Positions 38,991 to 46,935 of a DNA stretch of 64,000 nucleotides are shown piece after piece. Position numbers and translations under genes: made by a program. The notes below the pieces were generated by a model that was given only the letters and a program-made list of their open reading frames with translations, ran no database searches and was not told where the DNA came from. Location of the stretch: NCBI RefSeq assembly GCF_900115595.1, contig NZ_FOXA01000005.1, positions 176,538 to 240,537 on the forward strand. The letters are read 5' to 3'. The DNA is from Tranquillimonas alkanivorans (GTDB lineage: Bacteria; Pseudomonadota; Alphaproteobacteria; Rhodobacterales; Rhodobacteraceae). The stretch's first letter is position 1, and each line of letters begins with the position of its first letter.

Positions 38991-39314
38991 ATGGAAATCG
39001 AACAGGTCGACCTCGACAAGCTTTCGCGCAAGGAGCTGGAAAAGCTGCGAAGCGATGTCGAGAAGGCGCTCAAGACGCTCGAGACGCGCCGGAAGGCCGA
39101 AGCGCGCCGCGCAGCCGAGGAAATGGCTCGCGAGCACGGCTTCGCGCTCGAGGAACTGGTGAACGGCACCAAGGGCAAATCGCGGGTGAAGAACGCGCCG
39201 AAGTACCGCAATCCCGAGGATCCGAACCAGACGTGGACCGGCCGTGGCCGCCAGCCGGGCTGGATCAAGGACGCGCTGAAGCAGGGCCGCTCGATCGAAG
39301 AATTCGAGATCTGA
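38991..39314 (+). CDS. H-NS family nucleoid protein (HvrA/Spb type)
   Basis: A 107-residue protein with an N-terminal coiled-coil oligomerisation region (about 5-50, [37 protein letters not shown]) and the C-terminal H-NS DNA-binding block [31 protein letters not shown] proteins bind curved AT-rich DNA; HvrA and Spb in Rhodobacter tune photosynthesis and nitrogen genes, which does not have to apply here. AT-rich gaps on both sides of ecm make self-control or local silencing plausible. deoD follows after 10 bases. Confidence 0.9.
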   Translation: MEIEQVDLDKLSRKELEKLRSDVEKALKTLETRRKAEARRAAEEMAREHGFALEELVNGTKGKSRVKNAPKYRNPEDPNQTWTGRGRQPGWIKDALKQGRSIEEFEI

Positions 39315-39324
39315 GCGCCGGCGC

Positions 39325-40068
39325 ATGACGGTTCATATCGGGGCGCGGCCCGGCGACATCGCCGAGACCGTGCTCCTTCCCGGCGATCCCCTGCGCGCGC
39401 GGTGGGCCGCCGAAACCTTCCTCGACCAGCCGCGGCTCGTGAACGAGGTGCGCGGCATGCTCGGCTTCACCGGCACCTGGAACGGACGGCCCGTCACAAT
39501 CCACGGCAGCGGGATGGGCATGCCGTCGCTGTCGATCTACGCGAACGAGTTGATCCGTGACTTCGGCGCGAAGACACTGGTGCGTATCGGGTCGGCCGGG
39601 GCCATGCAGCGCCACGTGGGTCTGCGCGACGTGGTCCTCGCGATGACCGCTTCCTCGGTCTCGACTCCGTCCCGCAGCCTCTTCCGTGAGCTGAATTACG
39701 CGCCTGCGGCGGACTGGGGGCTGCTCGCGGCAGCACATGCCGCGGCCGGGGCGGAGGGCGTGCGCACGCATGTGGGTGGCATCTATTCGTCCGATACGTT
39801 CTATGACGCGCGCGAGGATCTGAACGAACTGCTCATGCGACACGGAGCGCTGGCGGTCGAGATGGAAACGGCAGAGCTTTATGCGGTTGCGGCCCGGTAC
39901 GGATGCCGTGCTCTGGCCGTGCTTACGATCTCGGATCACCTCCTGACCGGAGAGGAAATGCCCGCCTCGGAACGTGAGCGCAGCTTTGGCGATATGGTGC
40001 AAATCGCCCTCGCCGCGGCTTTCGCCAGCAGTCCCGCCCTTGACGGACGTATGTCGCAAGACAAGTAA
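39325..40068 (+). CDS. deoD: Purine-nucleoside phosphorylase, DeoD type
   Basis: A 247-residue hexameric-type phosphorylase. Visible are [17 protein letters not shown] (phosphate site), [28 protein letters not shown], and [17 protein letters not shown] with the purine-ribose residues, then TISDH (catalytic Asp). It cleaves purine (deoxy)nucleosides including adenosine, unlike the trimeric enzyme encoded at 27821, so the two have complementary ranges. It starts 10 bases after the H-NS-like gene. Confidence 0.93.
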   Translation: MTVHIGARPGDIAETVLLPGDPLRARWAAETFLDQPRLVNEVRGMLGFTGTWNGRPVTIHGSGMGMPSLSIYANELIRDFGAKTLVRIGSAGAMQRHVGLRDVVLAMTASSVSTPSRSLFRELNYAPAADWGLLAAAHAAAGAEGVRTHVGGIYSSDTFYDAREDLNELLMRHGALAVEMETAELYAVAARYGCRALAVLTISDHLLTGEEMPASERERSFGDMVQIALAAAFASSPALDGRMSQDK

Positions 40069-40121
40069 GAGGGGAGCGGCGCGGCCAATTCCGGACGCGT
40101 GCGAACGTAAAGGAGTGTGTT

Positions 40122-40286
40122 ATGACGACCAAGATGAAGCTTGCACTGATGGCTCCCGTGGCGCTTTTCCTCGCCGGCTGCGAAACGATGGGCGACGATA
40201 TGGGCTACGACAGCGAAGGCGTTATCTTCGAAGAGTCGGTCGAAGCACCGACCGACGGGTTCGAAAACGAGATCGAGGCCGATTGA
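40122..40286 (+). CDS. Small lipoprotein, 54 residues
   Basis: A short frame with a strong AAAGGAG ribosome site six bases before ATG 40122. The product MTTKMKLALMAPVALFLAGC... has a classic lipoprotein signal with lipobox FLAGC at residue 20, leaving a 35-residue acidic tail rich in Asp and Glu (GYDSEGVIFEESVEAPTDGF). Size and layout resemble entericidin-like and other small envelope lipoproteins, but no family is recognised. It lies 53 bases after deoD and converges with the DUF1989 gene. Confidence 0.7.
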   Translation: MTTKMKLALMAPVALFLAGCETMGDDMGYDSEGVIFEESVEAPTDGFENEIEAD

Positions 40287-40319
40287 TCGGCCGGTCTGCC
40301 ACGGCCCGGTCGGGCCGTT

Positions 40320-41174
40320 TCAGATTCCGTGCGCGCCCCCGTACGCATTTCGCGTCGGGGGCGTCCATCTTTCAAGCACCCCCGCATGTGGTGCGAACAC
40401 CTGGACCTTCAGCGGATGGCAGCGTGCCGCGTCGCTTGAATGTTCGTCGCCGCAATCGCCGCCCGGACAGGCGCTGAGCGCCCCGATCAGGTCGATCTCG
40501 GCAAAGAATTCTATGTAATCGCCGGGCCTCACGGGCGACGCCTTCATGAAATACTGCCCGGTGTCGCGGGTGAAACCGGTGCACATGAAGACATTGAGCA
40601 CGTCGTGAACATGCGCCTCGGCTTCGTGCAGCGGCAGGTCCTTTTCCTGGGCCAAGGCGCGCGTCAGGTTCGAGTGGCAGCAATAGTGGTAGTCGCCGCC
40701 CGACAGCAGCCGCCCGGTATAGGGGTCGCAGCGCGTCCCGATCACGTCGTGCACGCCGCCGCCGTAGCCGTCGATGCCGTACCAGTCGAGCGTGTCTTCG
40801 ATGACGGTGGCCATCGGCCTCAGATACGGAAAGCACGACCAGAGCCGGTCGCCGGTCGACACGTGCGTGCCGTGCAGCGCCCGCGTCTTGCCCGAATAGA
40901 ACCGCTCGGAAAAATCGGACTCCGACCAGAGGTTCAGGTCGCCCACCTGCGAGCCTTCGGTGCAGGAGATGCGGAAGAACTGCCCGGCTTCGACGTGAAA
41001 GCAACGGGCGTCGCGTGGGGGCACGTCGACGGCGTGGATTGGTTTGGCCTCCCCGCGCGCGGCTTGATAAAGTGCCAGGTCCGGTTTCGGCAGCGTCTCG
41101 GTCGGGTAGCAGATCACCGGCGGGACGGCGCGGCGGTCTTCGGCGTCGGTTGGGGCGGCGTGTTTTGGCATCAT
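40320..41174 (-). CDS. DUF1989 (urea carboxylase-associated family) protein
   Basis: A 284-residue soluble protein of the DUF1989 family: HVEAGQFFRISCTEGSQVGDLNLW, then RPMATVIEDTLDWYG, HDVIGTRCDPYTGRLLSGGDYHYCCHSNL and GFTRDTGQYFMKASPVRPGDYIEFFAEID. Conserved Cys and His suggest a metal or cofactor site. Relatives (UcaA/UcaB-like) lie next to urea carboxylase and guanidine-degradation genes, but none of those is nearby here, so the role is open. Two adjacent ATGs (41174, 41171) are possible starts. Confidence 0.85.
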   Translation of the reverse strand: MMPKHAAPTDAEDRRAVPPVICYPTETLPKPDLALYQAARGEAKPIHAVDVPPRDARCFHVEAGQFFRISCTEGSQVGDLNLWSESDFSERFYSGKTRALHGTHVSTGDRLWSCFPYLRPMATVIEDTLDWYGIDGYGGGVHDVIGTRCDPYTGRLLSGGDYHYCCHSNLTRALAQEKDLPLHEAEAHVHDVLNVFMCTGFTRDTGQYFMKASPVRPGDYIEFFAEIDLIGALSACPGGDCGDEHSSDAARCHPLKVQVFAPHAGVLERWTPPTRNAYGGAHGI

Positions 41175-41214
41175 GCGGGCACTATCGCCGGGCGGCCGGG
41201 GGAAGGAAAGCCGC

Positions 41215-41418
41215 TCACTCCCCGGCGTCGCGCAGGCAGCGCTTGGGCGGGGCGTCCCCCTCCTTCCAGGTCTCCGCGCCGCAATAGGCGCAGTGGAAGT
41301 ATCGCTCGCCGTCGCGGTCGAAGGACCGCCGCTCGCGCCAGCGGCAGTTCCGCGTCCCGCGTGGGGCGAAGACCAGCAGGAGCACGAAGGCAACCAGAAG
41401 CCCGACAACGATGATCAT
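41215..41418 (-). CDS. Small membrane protein with zinc-ribbon-like CxxC
   Basis: A 67-residue protein starting MIIVVGLLVAFVLLLVFAPRG, one membrane segment, followed by a basic stretch and FHCAYCGAETW with a third Cys near the end (PKRCL). An AGGAGGAA ribosome site supports ATG 41418; a longer frame to 41472 lacks one. The soluble part may fold around a metal. No family recognised. It is 40 bases upstream of the DUF1989 gene on the same strand. Confidence 0.65.
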   Translation of the reverse strand: MIIVVGLLVAFVLLLVFAPRGTRNCRWRERRSFDRDGERYFHCAYCGAETWKEGDAPPKRCLRDAGE

Positions 41419-41553
41419 TCCAGTTCCTCCTGCAAGGGCATGTGCCGCGCAACCTATACGCCACTTGCGCAATGGCCAGCGGGTGGCGCGTCACAGCGCT
41501 TTCCAAGCCTGCCCTTGCGTCGTTATGCTGCGCCGCAGCGGGGGTGAGGACAC

Positions 41554-42186
41554 ATGGGACACGTACTGACACTGGCTCAGCAGAAAGGCGGCGCGGGCAA
41601 GACAACGCTGGCGGTCAACCTCGCCTGTGCGGCGCGGGAGGCCGGGCTTTCCGTGGCCCTGCTCGACACCGACCCGCAGGGGAGCCTGGGCCGCTGGTTC
41701 ATGGCGCGCCGGGAACGGCTGGAAGCGCCGGGCTTCGACTTCGCCACGGCCAGCGCGTGGGGCGTGTCGTATGAGTGCGAGAAGCTGCGCAAGGTGCACG
41801 ACCTTGTCGTGGTCGACACACCGCCCAAGGTCGACGCCGACCTGCGGCCGGCTTTGCGTGAGGCGTCGCTGGTGCTGGTGCCGGTGGCGGTGTCGCACCT
41901 GGATCTCTGGGCGGTTGAAAGTGTGCTGGACCTGACCCGGCGCGAGGGGCGGCCGGCACGGATCGTGCTGAATCGGGCAGCGCCCCGGGCGCGTCTGACG
42001 GATCGGGTCGAGCGGGCTGTCGCGGAGCTGGACGCGGGCCGGGCAAACACCATCGTGCGCAACCGCGTCATCTATGCCGAGGCACTGGGCGACGGGTCGA
42101 GCGCGCTGGAGCGCAAACGCACAGGGCCCGCGGCTGACGAAGTGCGGGCGCTCTGGTCTGAATTGTCGGGAGAGTTCGGCGGATGA
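41554..42186 (+). CDS. ParA-family ATPase without a ParB partner
   Basis: A 210-residue ParA/MinD-like ATPase with the deviant Walker A motif QQKGGAGKTTLAVNLA at residue 9, Walker A' LLDTDPQGSLGRW and Walker B LVVVDTPPK. There is no N-terminal HTH and no parB or parS nearby, so it is an orphan ParA of the small chromosomal type that positions protein or other cargo rather than a partition locus. C-terminal residues (RNRVIYAEALGDG) are typical of this subgroup. Confidence 0.85.
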   Translation: MGHVLTLAQQKGGAGKTTLAVNLACAAREAGLSVALLDTDPQGSLGRWFMARRERLEAPGFDFATASAWGVSYECEKLRKVHDLVVVDTPPKVDADLRPALREASLVLVPVAVSHLDLWAVESVLDLTRREGRPARIVLNRAAPRARLTDRVERAVAELDAGRANTIVRNRVIYAEALGDGSSALERKRTGPAADEVRALWSELSGEFGG

Positions 42187-42235
42187 CCCTCCGCCGTAGG
42201 GAAGGGCGCCGCGGTGGCGGCGCCCGAAGGCCGGC

Positions 42236-42442
42236 TTACGCCAGCGCCAGGTTCGACGCGCTCTGGCGGCCGTCGCGGCCCGACTCGAGGTCGAAGGTGA
42301 CCTTCTGGTCGTCCTGAAGGCCGGTGAGGCCGGCGCGCTCTACGGCCGAGATGTGGACGAAGACGTCCTTGCCGCCGTTATCGGGCGCGATGAAGCCGTA
42401 GCCTTTGGTGGTGTTGAACCATTTCACGGTGCCGGTGGCCAT
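42236..42442 (-). CDS. Cold-shock domain protein
   Basis: A 68-residue CspA-type single OB-fold protein with RNP1 KGYGFI and RNP2 VFVHIS in [21 protein letters not shown]...[14 protein letters not shown]. It binds single-stranded RNA/DNA. The open frame continues upstream without cold-shock sequence, so ATG 42442 is the start; AGGAG lies eight bases upstream. The leader is long (about 117 bases from the candidate promoter) and structured, as is typical for csp mRNAs. Whether it is cold-induced cannot be told from sequence. Confidence 0.93.
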   Translation of the reverse strand: MATGTVKWFNTTKGYGFIAPDNGGKDVFVHISAVERAGLTGLQDDQKVTFDLESGRDGRQSASNLALA

Positions 42443-42450
42443 CGTGAATA

Positions 42451-42594
42451 CTCCTGTCTGAGTGCTGCTCGCGAAATTGCAGCAGCCTGGCGTAGTCAGA
42501 GCTGATCGAGTGCGCTGCTGCCAGGTAGTCAGACAGGGGATCGATAGAGATAACGTCGCCCGACTCATATGCGCGCATCCGCCAACCATTGCAA
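42451..42594 (-). promoter_or_regulatory. Promoter and structured leader of the cold-shock gene
   Basis: On the minus strand TTGCAA (42594-42589) and CATATG (42571-42566) are 17 bases apart, placing transcription start near 42559. Within the leader, CCTGTCTGA (42453-42461 on the plus strand) is the exact complement of TCAGACAGG (42529-42537), 9 bp, and one arm includes the AGGAG ribosome site at 42455-42451. The two arms can pair and hide it. Confidence 0.5.
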
Positions 42595-42725
42595 GGATTC
42601 GTGCAAGCTTTCGCCGGTGACGCTGTCGTGACCCCTTCGTGCCGAACCTGGCGGGCCGGGGCACGTTGTCAGCCCGAGCCGGCGCCGACGCGCCCTCATC
42701 CAAGAATGCACGAAAGGAACCGATA

Positions 42726-43238
42726 GTGACCTTCCGCACCTACATCGCCACGCTTTCCACCACCGCCGCTCTCGCACTCGCCGCGCCGCTTTCCGCGCAG
42801 CAGGCGACGGATGACGGCATGAACATGAACGACGCCGACAGCGGGATGATGCAATCCTCCGACGGCGAGATGATGAACACGCAGGACGACATGTCCGGGA
42901 TGCCCGAAGGCGAAGCGACCGCTGACGCGGGCGGTACGGACTTCTCCGACGAACAGCTCGACGCCTTCGTCGTAGCCGCCATCGAGGTGGCGGAGCTTCA
43001 GCAAAGCTACTCGGGCGACATCCAGCAGGCCGCCGACGAGAACGAGCGCCGCCAGCTCATCGAGGATGCGAACGAGGAAATGCGCCAAGCTATCGAGAAC
43101 GCCGACGGCATCACGGTCGAGGAGTACATCGCGATCGGCGAAGCCTCGACCACGGACGAGGCGCTGAACGAGCGCATCACCGCGATGCTGCGCGAGCGGA
43201 TGAGTGAGCAGATGCCGCAGGACGACGGTGAGGGCTGA
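42726..43238 (+). CDS. DUF4168-like exported protein
   Basis: A 170-residue protein starting at GTG 42726 with a signal peptide ([23 protein letters not shown]). A Met/Asp-rich low-complexity segment (about 25-70, [20 protein letters not shown]) is followed by an alpha-helical domain ([23 protein letters not shown]...) resembling DUF4168, a periplasmic domain of unknown function. The Met-rich stretch could bind copper or be a flexible linker. AAAGGAA serves as ribosome site. It is followed by a strong terminator and converges with chrR. Confidence 0.75.
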   Translation: MTFRTYIATLSTTAALALAAPLSAQQATDDGMNMNDADSGMMQSSDGEMMNTQDDMSGMPEGEATADAGGTDFSDEQLDAFVVAAIEVAELQQSYSGDIQQAADENERRQLIEDANEEMRQAIENADGITVEEYIAIGEASTTDEALNERITAMLRERMSEQMPQDDGEG

Positions 43239-43267
43239 GCGCCACTAGCCAAGCGACCGGAATCAGG

Positions 43268-43300
43268 AAGGCCGCGCGTGATCCGCGCGGCCTTTTCTTT
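43268..43300. terminator. Bidirectional terminator between the DUF4168 gene and chrR
   Basis: An 11-bp perfect stem (AAGGCCGCGCG, loop TGATC) at 43268-43294 is followed by TTCTTT, and preceded on the other strand by pairing A residues. It lies between two convergent genes and can serve both. Confidence 0.88.
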
Positions 43301-43310
43301 GTCGGATCCT

Positions 43311-43958
43311 TCAGATGCCGAGGAACGGCTGGACCAGTCGCGGGATCAGCGCCCGGAAGCGCAGCGGCGCGTCCGTTGCGGCAAGGCAGATGCAGTCCTC
43401 TCCGGTCTCGGCCGTGGGTGTGTGGTGAAGTTCTTCACCGGCCACCTCCACGTCGCCACGTCCGAAATGGTCGGTTTCGTCGTGAAACGCCCCCTGAAGC
43501 ACCAGCGTCAACTCGAGCCCCCGGTGCCCGTGGTCCGGCACCGCGGCACCCGCCGGGATGCGCAACAGGCGGGCGGTCGCGTCCTGCGAGGTCGGCAGAA
43601 CGGCCTGCTTCACACCACCGCCCACGGGACGCCAGCGGATCGCGTCCACGTCGCCGCCGACGTATTCCCGCAGCGGCGCCGGCAGAACGCCCGGCGCGGG
43701 TCGGCTGATCGTCGGCCGGCCCGGCGCCTCGCCCTTGATGCGGGCGAGCGTCTGCTCGAAGCTGTCGGCGGCCAGACAGGCCGGCGCCGTGTCGTCCAGC
43801 ACCGCGCCGCCTACCGCGTCATAGCTGGCAAGGCGTGCCCGACAGTCGTCGCACATCGAAATGTGCGCGGCGACCACGAGGTTGAACGCCTCGGGCAGGT
43901 TGCCTGACGAGTATCCCATAAGCAGGGACTCGGTCAGATGGTGCTTGATCGTGTCCAT
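43311..43958 (-). CDS. chrR: ChrR anti-sigma factor, zinc and cupin domains
   Basis: ChrR holds RpoE inactive until singlet oxygen triggers its release. The 215-residue product has the N-terminal zinc-binding anti-sigma domain with His 6/7, and H32-x3-C36-x2-C39 (HISMCDDC), and a C-terminal cupin domain (DHGHRGLELTLVLQGAFHDE with its metal-ligand His/Glu; ELHHTPTAETGEDC). Both metal sites are intact. ATG 43958 begins eight bases after the rpoE stop, matching the rpoE-chrR operon of Rhodobacter sphaeroides. Confidence 0.93.
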   Translation of the reverse strand: MDTIKHHLTESLLMGYSSGNLPEAFNLVVAAHISMCDDCRARLASYDAVGGAVLDDTAPACLAADSFEQTLARIKGEAPGRPTISRPAPGVLPAPLREYVGGDVDAIRWRPVGGGVKQAVLPTSQDATARLLRIPAGAAVPDHGHRGLELTLVLQGAFHDETDHFGRGDVEVAGEELHHTPTAETGEDCICLAATDAPLRFRALIPRLVQPFLGI

Positions 43959-43966
43959 CGGTGTCG

Positions 43967-44512
43967 TCACCTCATCGCGTGGCGCAGGCGATCCAGCGCC
44001 AGGCGTATCCTCGATTTTATCGTTCCCAGCGGCAGGCCCGTTTCCTCCGCTATCTCGGTATGACTCAGATCGCCGAAGTAGGCTTTCTCGATCAGGTGCC
44101 GCTGCTTTTCCGGCAGATCGGCGAGCGCGCGGCCCAGCCGTGCGGTGTCCTGCTGGAGGGCGAGCACCTCTTCCTGGTCCGGCTCGGCCTCGGGCCCCCA
44201 GGGCAGATCCTCGGGCTCGGGCCGCTTCTGCTTGCGCAGCGCGTCGATCCTGCGGTTGCGCGCGACGGTGAAGATCCACGTCGCCACGCTCGCCCGCGAA
44301 GGGTCGAACAGGTGCGCCTTGTTCCACAGCGTCGCCATGACCTCCTGCGCACATTCCTCTGCCAATGTCTCGTTCGCGCCGGACTTCATCAGGAACGCCT
44401 TCACGCGCGGGCCGAAATGCTGGAACAACTCGGCGAACGCGGTCTCGTCCCGCTCCTGTTCGATGCGGCGCACATGCTCGATCCAGTCCGTCTGTCTCGT
44501 CTCGGCGACCAT
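43967..44512 (-). CDS. rpoE: ECF sigma factor RpoE (singlet-oxygen response)
   Basis: A 181-residue group IV sigma factor of the RpoE-ChrR (ECF11) type: region 2 FAELFQHFGPRVKAFLMKSGA...EVMATLWNKAHLFDP and WIFTVARNRRIDALRK; region 4 LPEKQRHLIEKAYFGDLSHTEIAEETGLPLGTIKSRIRLALDRL. It drives the response to singlet oxygen in R. sphaeroides. ATG 44512 (MVAETRQTDWIE) fits the family; an in-frame ATG at 44620 coincides with the predicted transcript start and would add 36 residues. It is followed by chrR and divergent from an operon with a matching promoter. Confidence 0.93.
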   Translation of the reverse strand: MVAETRQTDWIEHVRRIEQERDETAFAELFQHFGPRVKAFLMKSGANETLAEECAQEVMATLWNKAHLFDPSRASVATWIFTVARNRRIDALRKQKRPEPEDLPWGPEAEPDQEEVLALQQDTARLGRALADLPEKQRHLIEKAYFGDLSHTEIAEETGLPLGTIKSRIRLALDRLRHAMR

Positions 44513-44626
44513 CTGCTTCCTGCTTGTCCCGCGCCGTTTCGCCGGCGCATTGAGCGCAGCGTAACGCGGCGGCGGTGCGGTCGCACCCGGTTTCTCCGTC
44601 AGGTAAGCATCGGTCAGCATGTCCTG

Positions 44627-44655
44627 TCTTACGCCGGCAGGACGAGAGCGGATCA
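44627..44655 (-). promoter_or_regulatory. RpoE-type promoter of rpoE-chrR
   Basis: Read on the minus strand, TGATCC (44655-44650) and TAAGA (44631-44627) are separated by exactly 18 bases, the consensus I know for R. sphaeroides RpoE promoters. Transcription should start near 44620. It shows direct autoregulation of the sigma factor. Confidence 0.85.
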
Positions 44656-44707
44656 CCGGAACGGTCGGAAAATTCGTCGATCGGACATAAGGTTCCGCAG
44701 CGGCGCT

Positions 44708-44736
44708 TGATCCGCGACACGAAGCCGCGCGTAGTG
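44708..44736 (+). promoter_or_regulatory. RpoE-type promoter of the divergent FAD/DUF1365/SDR operon
   Basis: TGATCC (44708-44713), 18 bases, then TAGTG (44732-44736). The -35 and the spacing are perfect for RpoE; the -10 matches TAAGA at three of five positions. Start near 44743 gives a leader of about 20 bases before ATG 44764. Confidence 0.65.
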
Positions 44737-44763
44737 GAGCGGCGCGAGAATGAGGGGACGCAG

Positions 44764-46062
44764 ATGCCGCAGGGAACCGGGCGGGCCGGCCGCAGACGCA
44801 TCGCCGTGGTGGGCGGCGGCATCTCTGGGCTGGCCGCCGCCTACATGCTGGCCGACCGGCATGACGTCGTGCTGTACGAGTCCGAACCGCGGCTGGGCGG
44901 ACATGCGCGCACCGTGCTGGCGGGCCGGCGCGGCGACCAACCGGTGGACACCGGCTTTATCGTCTTTAACCGCGTGAACTATCCGCGCCTCGTCAACCTG
45001 TTCGAGGATCTGGAAGTGCCCGTGGCGGAAAGCGACATGAGCTTTGCCGCCTCGATCGACGGCGGCCGGCTCGAGTTCGGCCTGCGCGACCTGCGGGCGG
45101 TGTTCGCGCAGAAGCGCAACCTGTGCGACCCGCGGTTCTGGTCGATGCTGCGCGACGTGCTGCGCTTCAACGCCCGCGCGCTGGCGGCGGCGGACGGGCC
45201 GGACCTGACCATCGGCGACCTGCTCGACCGGCTGGGCACGGGGGCGTGGTTCCGCGACTACTACCTGCTGCCGCTCGCCGCCGCGATCTGGTCGACACCC
45301 GCCGAGCGCATCCTCGACTTCCCGGCGCAGGCGCTGGTCCGCTTCTTCGACAACCACGCACTGCTGCACCACACAGGCCAGCACCGTTGGTACACGGTGC
45401 GCGGCGGCTCGGCCGAATACGTCCGGCGGCTTCAGGCGGCGCTGGTCGCCAAGGGCGTCGCGCTGAGACTCGCCGCGCCGGTCGCTACCGTGGCACGCGA
45501 GCCGCGGAGCGTCCGGCTGCGGGTGCGGGGGGCGGAGGCGGAGAGCTTCGACCAGGTAGTGTTCGCCACCCATGCCGACGACACGCTCCGCCTTCTGTCC
45601 GACGTCACCGGCGTCGAGCGGGCTGCGCTCACGGCGGTGCGCTACCAGGGTAACCGGGCGGTGCTGCACGCCGACCCGTCGGTGATGCCGGTGCGGCGTG
45701 GTGCCTGGGCGTCGTGGAACTATGCCGCACCCGGTCGCGGCCCTGCCTCCGAGGTCGAGTTGACGTACTGGATGAACTCGCTTCAGCCGATCCCGCAGGA
45801 CGATCCGCTTTTCGTTACGCTCAACCCACGCCGCCGCATTGATCCCGCGCTGATCTACGACGAGACGGAGTTCCGCCACCCGGTCTATGACCGCGAGGCG
45901 CTGGCGGCGCAGGACACCGTGCGCGCGATCAACGGGATGCACAGGACGTGGTTCTGCGGCGCATGGATGGGCAACGGCTTCCACGAAGACGGCGTCGCCG
46001 CTGCGGCCGAAACCGTCTCGGCGCTCGAGCGTGCGAGGCCGCAAACGCTGGCCGTCAGGTGA
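44764..46062 (+). CDS. FAD-dependent amine oxidase-like oxidoreductase
   Basis: A 432-residue flavoprotein with the Rossmann dinucleotide motif VVGGGISGLAAAYMLADRHDVVLYES at the N-terminus, the FAD-binding continuation RLGGHARTV, and a C-terminal block NGMHRTWFCGAWMGNGFHEDGVAAA. Relatives are annotated as NAD(P)-binding proteins linked to cyclopropane or furan fatty-acid chemistry; homologues beside rpoE-chrR in R. sphaeroides belong to the singlet-oxygen regulon. GAGGGG precedes ATG 44764. It overlaps the next gene by four bases. The exact reaction is not known to me. Confidence 0.85.
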   Translation: MPQGTGRAGRRRIAVVGGGISGLAAAYMLADRHDVVLYESEPRLGGHARTVLAGRRGDQPVDTGFIVFNRVNYPRLVNLFEDLEVPVAESDMSFAASIDGGRLEFGLRDLRAVFAQKRNLCDPRFWSMLRDVLRFNARALAAADGPDLTIGDLLDRLGTGAWFRDYYLLPLAAAIWSTPAERILDFPAQALVRFFDNHALLHHTGQHRWYTVRGGSAEYVRRLQAALVAKGVALRLAAPVATVAREPRSVRLRVRGAEAESFDQVVFATHADDTLRLLSDVTGVERAALTAVRYQGNRAVLHADPSVMPVRRGAWASWNYAAPGRGPASEVELTYWMNSLQPIPQDDPLFVTLNPRRRIDPALIYDETEFRHPVYDREALAAQDTVRAINGMHRTWFCGAWMGNGFHEDGVAAAAETVSALERARPQTLAVR

Positions 46063-46904
46063 GCGCGGCGGTCGAGCATCTGGCCGGGGTCACGTTCCAC
46101 GGCCGCAAAGGCGGCATCCGCAACGCCTTCCGCTACCGCGTCGACTACGTCTGCCTTGACCCCGAGGCGCAGGTGCGCGAGCTGCGCCTGTTCCGGCGCA
46201 ACGCGCCCGGCCTGACCGCGTTGCACGACATCGATCACGGCGGTCCGCCCGGCCAGGGGCGCGGGGCGGTGTGGCTGCGCGAGGTGCTGGAAGAGCACGG
46301 GCTCGCGCACGTGACGGACGGACAGCTTTTGCTGATCGCGCAGCCCCGTATGTTGGGCCACGTGTTCAACCCCGTGAGCTTCTGGCTGGTCCACGACCGC
46401 GCGGGGGGCCTGCGCGTTGTGGTGGCCGAGGTGACGAACACGTTCGGCGACCGGCACGCGTATCTCTGCCACCGGTGCGACTTCGGGCCGATCACGCGGC
46501 ACGACACGGTCGTGGCGAGGAAAATGTTTCACGTGTCTCCTTTCCAGCCGGTCGCGGGTGTCTACGGCTTCCGTTTCGACATCCGGCCGGAGCGAATCGC
46601 CATCCGGATCGACTATGGCACGGGGGAGGGCGGCTTGGTCGCCACTCTGTCGGGGCGCCGCAAGCCGCTGACGAACCACGCGGTCCTGTCGATGTGCCTG
46701 CGCCGCCCGTTCGGGTCCCGGCGGGTCCTGGCGCTGATCCACTGGCAGGCGTTGAAGCTGTGGTGGAAGGGCGCCCGCTATCGGACCCGGCCCGAGCCGC
46801 CCGCGCACCCCTTCACCCGGTCCAGCCCGACCGCCGCGCCTGAGCCGGTGCCGCATGCGGCCGGGCTGGACGCCGGTCCCCGCGTGCCCGAGGATGCCGC
46901 CTGA
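46059..46904 (+). CDS. DUF1365 family protein
   Basis: A 281-residue protein starting at GTG 46059, which overlaps the preceding TGA (GTGA). DUF1365 blocks: VTFHGRKGGIRNAFRYRVDYVCLDPE, LRMLGHVFNPVSFWLVHDRAGGLRVVVAEVTNTFGDRHAYL and ALIHWQALKLWWKGARYRTRP. Function unknown, but it regularly neighbours the flavoprotein and a short-chain dehydrogenase in lipid-damage or singlet-oxygen loci. The long in-frame region upstream of 46059 is the antisense of nothing meaningful and was rejected as N-terminus. Confidence 0.82.
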   Translation: MSAAVEHLAGVTFHGRKGGIRNAFRYRVDYVCLDPEAQVRELRLFRRNAPGLTALHDIDHGGPPGQGRGAVWLREVLEEHGLAHVTDGQLLLIAQPRMLGHVFNPVSFWLVHDRAGGLRVVVAEVTNTFGDRHAYLCHRCDFGPITRHDTVVARKMFHVSPFQPVAGVYGFRFDIRPERIAIRIDYGTGEGGLVATLSGRRKPLTNHAVLSMCLRRPFGSRRVLALIHWQALKLWWKGARYRTRPEPPAHPFTRSSPTAAPEPVPHAAGLDAGPRVPEDAA

Positions 46905-46935
46905 GAACAATCGGCGCGTCACGCGGGAGGCGGGT

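Noticed and set aside
43268..43300. Small RNA gene between DUF4168 and chrR
   Set aside because: The stem with flanking T and A tracts is explained by a bidirectional terminator.
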